64,000 nt of DNA from Eretmocerus hayati (lineage: Eukaryota; Arthropoda; Insecta; Hymenoptera; Aphelinidae), in contig CM056741.1 of assembly GCA_029851415.1 (NCBI GenBank), positions 175,381,021-175,445,020 on the forward strand, read 5' to 3'. The position numbers were made by a program, and so were the translations under genes. Below are positions 37,440-64,000 of the stretch, piece by piece. Under the pieces are notes generated by a model. The model made no database searches. It was not told the DNA's origin and saw only the letters and a list, made by a program, of their open reading frames with translations. The number at the start of each line of letters is the position of its first letter. Positions within the stretch are counted from its first letter, which is position 1.

Positions 37440-38430
37440 GATTTGCCTTCCGCCGCTGCAGGAGCAGCGGCGAGCCTACCAACAGTTCAGGTGGAAGGAA
37501 CTGCCGCTACTTTTTAACGTTCATCATAATTTTTATGACATCGACATCATCAATCGTTCATTCAATTCATTAAGAATTTCTCTGCACCAATAATGAATCG
37601 AGTCGTGCAAGACAATCTATTTTCTATACGTGTACTTATCGAGCTTAGAATAATCATTTGAGTCGTCTCTGCGAATTTCGTCTGATGCAGCGTTTAATGA
37701 AAAATGGTGCTTTGACGAACTTTGAAAATACTCTGCACCAATTTTTTATCAACTATTTTCAAATATATGACTTGTAAGTCTTGAATGTATCTCTGTCACG
37801 TGATTTGTTCGTGATCGATAGTAATGATCGAAAATCATTTGATCTCTTTGATTTTTGCAGGCGGTCGGGTAATGATGTAGAACTCGATGAGTTAATGAAT
37901 TCCCATAGATTTATTACTGATTGTAGGAGTGCATTTATATTCTATGAACTCACGTAAACATAAATAACAAGATAAGTATTCACTTAAAATCCAGAGCTAC
38001 ATAGACTGCAACGAAACACTAATAGTAAAACTAATTTTTGAAAATGAAGATGTATATGAATTAGAATTCGGGGAGGCATTCGCTCCCGTATGAAGACTAC
38101 ATTGCGTCCTATAGCCAGTGTAGTTGAGAGAATTTCCAAACTTTGTGTTGTGATTTTGGTTATCCTCCTATGATCAAATTGAATAAATAGACAGAAAATT
38201 GTGTATAAAATGGTGCGACAAATGTGTCGTCTCATGCAATCTAAAGATGAATAAATTCATCGATATGAAAGAAATAATACTGTTGATTCAAAAATAAACC
38301 GAACCTACTAAGAGCATTGAAGAAGACTAACAAACTAGTTGAATGATTTTTCAAATAATTTTTTATTTGACGTGGAGACATTTTTGACCGGGGTTCCCGA
38401 TATTTTCGTTGGAAATCAATTTCTGATATT
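37440..38430. other. Gene-poor spacer downstream of MED23
   Basis: About 1 kb holding the MED23 3' flank. Only short frames that resemble no protein, and no clear poly(A) hexamer close to the MED23 stop. Confidence 0.4.
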
Positions 38431-38620
38431 CCATAAGCTTAAGTTTATTGATTGTTTTCCGATATTTGGGTGCCTGCGAAATTGCAAAAAATCGCCTCAT
38501 TCATGAAATTCTTTACTTCCGAGCGATTATTTCGACCTTCGCCTGCGATTTAGGGCAAAAACAGGTTGCTCAAAACCGAGCTTCAATCCCATAATCTCGG
38601 TGTGAAATATGACTATTGCA
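38430..38620 (+). repeat. Dispersed repeat, copy 1 (paired with 54.44-54.65 kb)
   Basis: Shares a diverged block of about 190 bp with 54440-54650 in the same orientation: TTCCGATATTTGGGTGCC, ATTTCGACCTTC, CAACTGCTCA/GGTTGCTCA and CTCGGTGT occur in the same order with similar spacing. No coding capacity. Confidence 0.6.
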
Positions 38621-38796
38621 GGTGAATTTTTGAATTCCATGCAGGGATTTTCAAAAGAAAAATGTTCGATACGCTGCTGTAAAATATATGGGTTTCGCAA
38701 TATCAATGGTGCGGGCTTGGGCCGGAAGAATCTATTGATGTGCAAAATCTCCGACGCTACTTGTTGTACAGAAATCAACTTTTATTTTCTTATAGG

Positions 38797-40021
38797 TAGG
38801 GGAGAGTGGGGCGAAATTGGACGGATTTTGCAGTGGGGCTATCTGACGATACTTGGGGCTAGGCGCGCTATGGGACTTTGAAGTTCAACTATTGAATATA
38901 GTGTAAAAAAATTTTCAGACCCCTAGCTCTCAGCGTTCATACTTTTTCTTGAAGTTGAAAAACAAAAATCCGTCCAAATTCGCCCCGAGCTTGGGGGCAC
39001 TTTTGACAAGTTTTGGGGGCAAATTTGGCCAGCCTCCCAAAATGGAGGTATACGGCATTATTCCTTATCTATTAGAGTCGCATTTGCTCATCAAAACACG
39101 TGGTAATAATCCAGAACCAAGAGGGAAACCCGACCGAGACTTTTACATCCTCCCATAGCCCGACCAAGCAAGCCATTTTTGTGTCATTCTTCAGCATTAT
39201 TGAAATAGGCGCTTCATTGGTGCACTACCGTCTTCAGCAAATCAGTAATCGACTCGTGGCTTCTAAGAGTTGACTTTTTCTCGTTTTTCTTCATATTGGA
39301 GGTACTCATACTCGCCTCTACATAAACGATCCCGCTGATAGTGTGTAACATTCGAGGCAAGGTCGCCGAAAATGCTTAAATCGAGCGCTATTTTCGAACA
39401 CGTAGAAAGCGACTTCTGACCTCTAAACTGACTCCTAAAACCATCATTGGACATCGTAACTTCATTTTTTCACCCATTTTCGATAACCTAACTCATCTCC
39501 AACCTCCCGCGCTTCGAAAGATCCGCACAGATGCATACGCGACTCGATACGCGCAATTAACATCGAAAAACACGGGCTCGCGATCGGTCGACCGGTTTTA
39601 AATGGGATTTAGCATTGTCCAATTTCGCCCCCACCAATTCGTCCAAAAATGCCCCCAGGCGTTTTTTTCGCAGAATTGCGATCATTTGGGCCCAAGTGAA
39701 CCGATTTTGGTCCACGACGGCTCAAAATCTTCGTTTTGTAATGTAGTTTTTGACCCCCAAACGGCGATTAAGCTCGTCCACTTTTGCAGAAGTGGCGTGA
39801 ATTTTTGCATCTGCGAAATAAACCGCGTGAGGCCCTTGAAGAGCACCCCTATGTCAGCGTGGCCTCCCAGTATGGTTTTGGGAGGTCTAACCACGATAAA
39901 AACCATTGTCTGTGATGGTATTAAAAGAGAATTTACGCGGCGAAAGCCTAGACTCGCCTCCGACCGAGCTATCTCACTTATCCAATTTTGCCCCCGTCCA
40001 ATTTCGCCCCACTCTCCCCTA
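38797..40021. mobile_element. Non-autonomous DNA transposon, 1.22 kb, TA target duplication
   Basis: The element runs from GGGGAGAGTGGGGCGAAATT at 38799 to its reverse complement ending at 40019, a near-perfect terminal inverted repeat of about 25 bp. It is flanked on both sides by TA (38797-38798 and 40020-40021), the target duplication of Tc1/mariner-like and related elements. Weaker internal copies of the same G-rich motif sit near 38.96-39.02 and 39.61-39.66 kb, in opposite orientations. A 143-codon frame (39602-40033) runs through the right terminal repeat and resembles no transposase, so the element looks non-autonomous. Confidence 0.85.
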
Positions 40022-40334
40022 TGTTATTTCTGATCAAGGCCAGTAAGCCTTCAAATTGCGATGATGAAAGTTTTCAGTGCTGCCCATACAATGATTTTTT
40101 TAGAATTAGGTATGACCCTCACGATACCCTCGTTTGAACTTTCTTTTCGTTCTCAGTAACTTACACAGCTCATGCTACCTTCACCGCACGTATGGATCAC
40201 TTTTCTAATTTATTTACAACAATAAGCTAAATTATTAGGGTCAGCGTGTATTTACCCAACGACAATTTATCCACAACTATTCATCCAATTATAATTGCAA
40301 AAAGTTTCTTCGAAAAACTTCAACTAGGTAGCTG

Positions 40335-41280
40335 TCTGAATTTCAATTTCAACCAGTTGGTTGAAAACTCAACTAACTGGTTGAATGAATACGTGGCCCG
40401 TGAGATGGATACTTAGGCGGTGGTCTACCGACAACATTTTGGCTCAGAAAAATTAATTTTTTCATGTTTTCTTGTAAACTAAGAGAAGTAATTATCAGCA
40501 GGTGGCCACGTGAGCTTTTCCGGTTTGAAATCCAGGTTGAGCAACATGTCGGCAAATCTGTATCCGACTCGAGTACTCGAGTCAAGTTACTTGAGTTGAG
40601 CACTCGAGTCGGTGACTTTCAGTAGGGCGGATTGGTGACCGCATGAAAATTCGCCGACTCTTTCATTATGTGTATAATACGGGATCCGTGACATTAGTAG
40701 ATTGTGATTCCCGGTCAACATTTTTGGTCTAGAAAAACCAGTTTCTCCGTGTTTTTCCGTAAAGAAATAGAAATAAACATCAGCGCCGGCCACGCGAGTC
40801 TTTTCGGAAGAAAATTCAGGTTAGAAGCAACGTTTTCGTGATTCATTATCTTGATTGGTGACCGTTCGGGTGAGATTGCCACATGGGTATAGATTGTGGG
40901 CTTGCTTCGGTAAGCTGGCAGCCCGAGCCCATCAATCGTTCCTCAACCTGGATGTCAAACCAAAGAAGTTAGCGTGGCCACCGCTGATGTGTTTTCTGAT
41001 TTGTTCCCAAGAGAAGTTAAAGAAATTTACTTTTCTGACTCAAAAATGTCGTCCGTGGACCACTTTTACCCAATCTCAAAGATCCCGTATACATACCCAT
41101 ACCAAAAAGGTTGGAGTATTATTCACGTGATCTACGCGTGGCAGATCTGGATTGGTGGTCATCCATCCGGATAAGATCACTGTTGATTCCGATTGACGTG
41201 ACTCGGAATTCTATCTCTTGTTTGAAGAAATTCAACCACCTGGTTGAAATGGTGGTTGAAAATTCAACCAATTTTTAACA
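40335..41280. repeat. Repeat element bounded by TTCAACC inverted repeats, with three internal copies
   Basis: Both ends carry clusters of the self-complementary unit TTCAACCAnnTGGTTGAA (40345-40390 and 41228-41272). Between them a unit of roughly 150-200 bp occurs twice direct (around 40420-40560 and 40705-40840: GACAACATTTTGG, then TCAGCAGGTGGCCACGTGAG or its variant) and once inverted (around 40930-41070). No coding capacity recognised. Confidence 0.65.
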
Positions 41281-41582
41281 GTATGTATCATTCATGATAT
41301 TTGAATGCGTTCGCGTGTGTTTGCGTTGAACTATATCGGTGGATAAGATGTGACAATAATTGGATGAGTATGTGCGGATGAATCCTCGGTAACCAAAATT
41401 TTGAAGTTGAATAAAGACGAAATCTCGACGATTATTGAGTCAAAATTAACTTTATCTTGTATGTATAATTATATAGCCTCAGTTAGTCAGAATAATATAA
41501 GGTCATGCAAATTAAATTTTCAGTATCCGATGGAACCATGATGTGCACGAGACCCAATTCATCAGGAAACCTCAGAAACATT

Positions 41583-61341
<19,759 letters not shown>

Positions 61342-62990
61342 GCTTTGTTAGGAGGCTTCACTTCCTCTCCTCTTTCGATAATTTTTTATATTCTCGAGGG
61401 AACTGGTGCAATATGGAATGGATCTCACTCAAATTTATCCTTTCAGTAGACCTTGATCTGTATACAAAAATTGTTCAAAAACTTGCAAAACTTTAGATTT
61501 ATCGAGTGGTTTCTTTCCAAGATTTTTGAAAAAAAAATCAATACAGATATCTGATCTCTCCTAGTAGTTAATACTTTGATCGTGCGAAATATGAGTTTGA
61601 AAGAAATTCGAGAATAATCACTGAAACGACGAGAGACAATCTAATCGCACATCGTACATGGTTACGAAACTACTAATTTTTCAGTCAAACAAGAACTAGG
61701 AATCAAATTCTTCATCGTTATTTAAAACTACGCAATAAGCGATACCATTGGTTGCACTCAAACAACTCAAATCCTGAAGCCATTGAGCTTGGACAAATCT
61801 ACGAACTCACAATTAGTCCCTACTAATCTTGATCCAACATCTTTAGCATTCAATATTTCAATGATTTTCCAAGTGACAAACTATGCTAAGTATCAAATTT
61901 GCATCAAAATTCGTCTCGAACGATCAAATTTCACGCTCATAGATACATACTAGTTCTTCAATTTTAAGTAACCACCAACGTACCACTACCATACTTATCA
62001 CCCTCAAAAAAATTCCTGATCGGAAATTTCCTAGTACGAGTTTAATTTACTACCCTACAGAGAATTACAGACGTCAAAGCCCTACGCACGACTGACACGG
62101 TCCAAGCAAAACCATACCACGCGAACATGTGCAAAATGTCGTAAAAAAAATACCAAGAAGCAGAAAGAAGTATAACAACGTAGAGGGTAAGAAAAACGGG
62201 TGAACAAGGGAAAATGGATGAAAAAGTGGTGCCAGTATGCGTGTCTCGAGTTAAGCCAAGCCACTCCTATTCCCAGCATAGCATCAGCTATCATTGACTG
62301 TTCAACTCATGTACATATATATATTGCAAAAGATTCGAAGAACGTGGGTTGGACAGCCATCCCATGAGCTATTATGCACATAGAGAGAGAGAGAAAAAAA
62401 GTACTGGACACAATGTACCTAAGCCACGAGCAAACAGAATTAATTAGAACCTCGCATTCCACGAGACTAAAGGGATCAACGTGGAGTCTCACCCGCCCCC
62501 CCCCCTCCCATCTCATTCATTCATTTTTCTCGTTATATCATCGGCCTCGACTCGACAGCCCACGTGTACATATATTTTTACGAGTGAATTAGCCCACATC
62601 CTCTTTCATATTTTACCCCGCCATTTAGCTACACGTTAGAAAGGCTGATGACCACCTCATAATACAAGTCAGACACGCATAGTCATTCAATTCTAGTTTG
62701 ACTCTGATAGATGAGTGATGAGAGACATTTATATTTTGCTACTCTGTCGTATTTTGCTAAGTGATTTGCTTTCGGGAAATTCGAGAGCTTTTTCTATCGT
62801 GACGAGCCTTTTGTTGGTGGGACACGTGTTCTGGATCGCAGTGACATGAAAAATTTGGTTTAATAGAGTATTCTGGGTACATGATATGGGGTAAAGGAAT
62901 AGTATTTTTCGATTCGAGGGTGGGAAGTTTGGTTTTGCTTTTTGAGTGATTGTTTTCGGCCCGAGCCCTGGCGATTGTCGAAATTAGCAC
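61342..62990. other. Tmc upstream DNA
   Basis: No coding exon beyond the Tmc start recognised. Contains a (GA)n run near 62382 and a C-run at 62492-62506. Presumably holds Tmc promoter or untranslated exons. Confidence 0.4.
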
Positions 62991-63027
62991 GAGTAAAGCA
63001 AAAAAACTTCACGCCCGAGTATCGAAA

Positions 63028-63110
63028 TACGTTTTTCGATCGACTGGGCGTAAAGTGAACATAAACTACCGTGCGTAAAGCAGTGCTTTACACACAGTCG
63101 ATCGAAAAAT
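63028..63110. repeat. Short inverted repeat
   Basis: TTTTTCGATCGACTG and its complement CAGTCGATCGAAAAA enclose a ~50 bp loop that itself carries GTAAAG/CTTTAC words. Confidence 0.65.
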
Positions 63111-63489
63111 CATATTTTTACGGATGAGACATAATCGAGAACTTCAATGATTTAATTTATAGAATTTATTGATGCTTGATTCTTTCCAATACTGCCCTTG
63201 AACTTGATCAGAGCACAAATAATGACAAATCCTCATAACGAATGTGAGGGATGTGTTCCTTTCTTTTGTGGGGTAGATATAAAATTCTATTTTCTTATAT
63301 TTCACTATCCATATGAGTCCGTCCACAGAACTTTTAATATATTTGGGCTGCTGGAGGACGAAATTTTCTTTCTTGTGGCACGGGTCTGGAATCAATTTTG
63401 CTGGTTACTAGGACCTCTAAAATAGGTACAAAAAAGTACGTGCCCACTCCCAGGTCCGAATGCTCGTATCGTGGTGGCGTCGTTGGTGC

Positions 63490-63600
63490 TGTTGGTGGAT
63501 CGGTGGGTTAGTGGGTCCGGTGGGTCGGTGGGTCGGCGGGTCGGTGGGTCCGTGTTGGTATTGTTGGTGTTGCTCGTGTTGCTGGTGATAGGAATCTTAT
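63490..63600 (+). repeat. G-rich (GGTGGGTC)n tandem array
   Basis: Six GGG tracts between 63505 and 63547 spaced by loops of 3-6 bases in an 8-bp period (GGTGGGTC), followed by GTTGGTGTTGCTCGTGTTGC-type triplets. The first four tracts alone satisfy a G-quadruplex pattern. Confidence 0.8.
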
Positions 63601-64000
63601 ATTATTAATGGATAACTTCGATATCGAGATTCGAGGCGTTCCGATCGAGATTTCGCGCGCGTTTTACGAGTCGTCTCAATGTGTGTTGCTGTGGATGATT
63701 GACATTGGATTATTTGAATGTATCTATACGTAGATCAATATAATTGAAAATATCCTATTATGCGATCTACATAGCCGAACTATTATGTCTGTTGATTATT
63801 TCCAATTTATCGAAAGAAAAGTATTCAGCCATCTGAACTCATGCACTGTTCTGTCTGCTTTGTTGTCAACATTCAGCAGGTGATCGTCGCGCTTGCGCAT
63901 CATATCGGGTTTTATTACACCTGCATGTGTTAATCGCGGATCGCGCGCCAAATGAGTGATAAGAAAGTAGATTGCTGCTTGACCGACAACAGGAATATCG

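Noticed and set aside
39602..40033. 143-codon frame within the TA-flanked element
   Set aside because: Runs through the terminal repeat and shows no transposase motif.

Overview
This is a stretch of an animal nuclear genome, most likely an insect. The genes are split by GT-AG introns, base composition is AT-rich, and the proteins are clearly metazoan. There are no operons or prokaryotic signals. I cannot fix the order; a hymenopteran-like or other holometabolous insect fits, but that is inference. Six genes can be reconstructed with start and stop and a seventh nearly so. In all of them exon phases were checked by hand.

Layout. 1-2.6 kb: palindromic and CpG-rich repeats. 3.1-11.6 kb (-): a muscle-type protein with FN3-Ig-Ig-FN3 domains and a long Ser/Arg-rich tail. 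11.6-17.9 kb: no firm gene, but a huge, nearly pure (CCAT)n microsatellite. 18.0-20.7 kb (+): a secreted trypsin-fold protein that has lost the whole catalytic triad. 20.8-24.1 kb: a fold-back element and gene-poor DNA. 24.2-37.4 kb is a compact housekeeping block: OSGEPL1/Qri7 (+), GTPBP10 (-), PLPBP (-) and MED23 (+). OSGEPL1 and GTPBP10 converge with only 126 bp between their stop codons. PLPBP and MED23 diverge from a spacer of about 0.5 kb that probably holds both promoters. 38.4-41.3 kb: transposon-derived repeats. 41.6-61.3 kb (-): a complete Tmc (transmembrane channel-like) gene of 17 coding exons, whose introns carry most of the repeats, including a 2.75 kb fold-back palindrome with mirrored small ORFs. 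61.3-64.0 kb: Tmc upstream DNA with a G-rich tandem array.

The genes do not form a single pathway. OSGEPL1 (mitochondrial tRNA t6A synthesis), GTPBP10 (mitochondrial ribosome assembly) and PLPBP (vitamin B6 homeostasis) are organelle or cofactor housekeeping genes; MED23 is a transcription coactivator subunit; Tmc and the Ig/FN3 protein are mechanosensory and muscle-type products. Beyond the genes, the main signal is the density of short inverted-repeat (fold-back or MITE-like) elements of several unrelated families, some with target-site duplications that can be read directly. No CRISPR array, rRNA or intact tRNA gene was seen, and I found no new multi-gene system.
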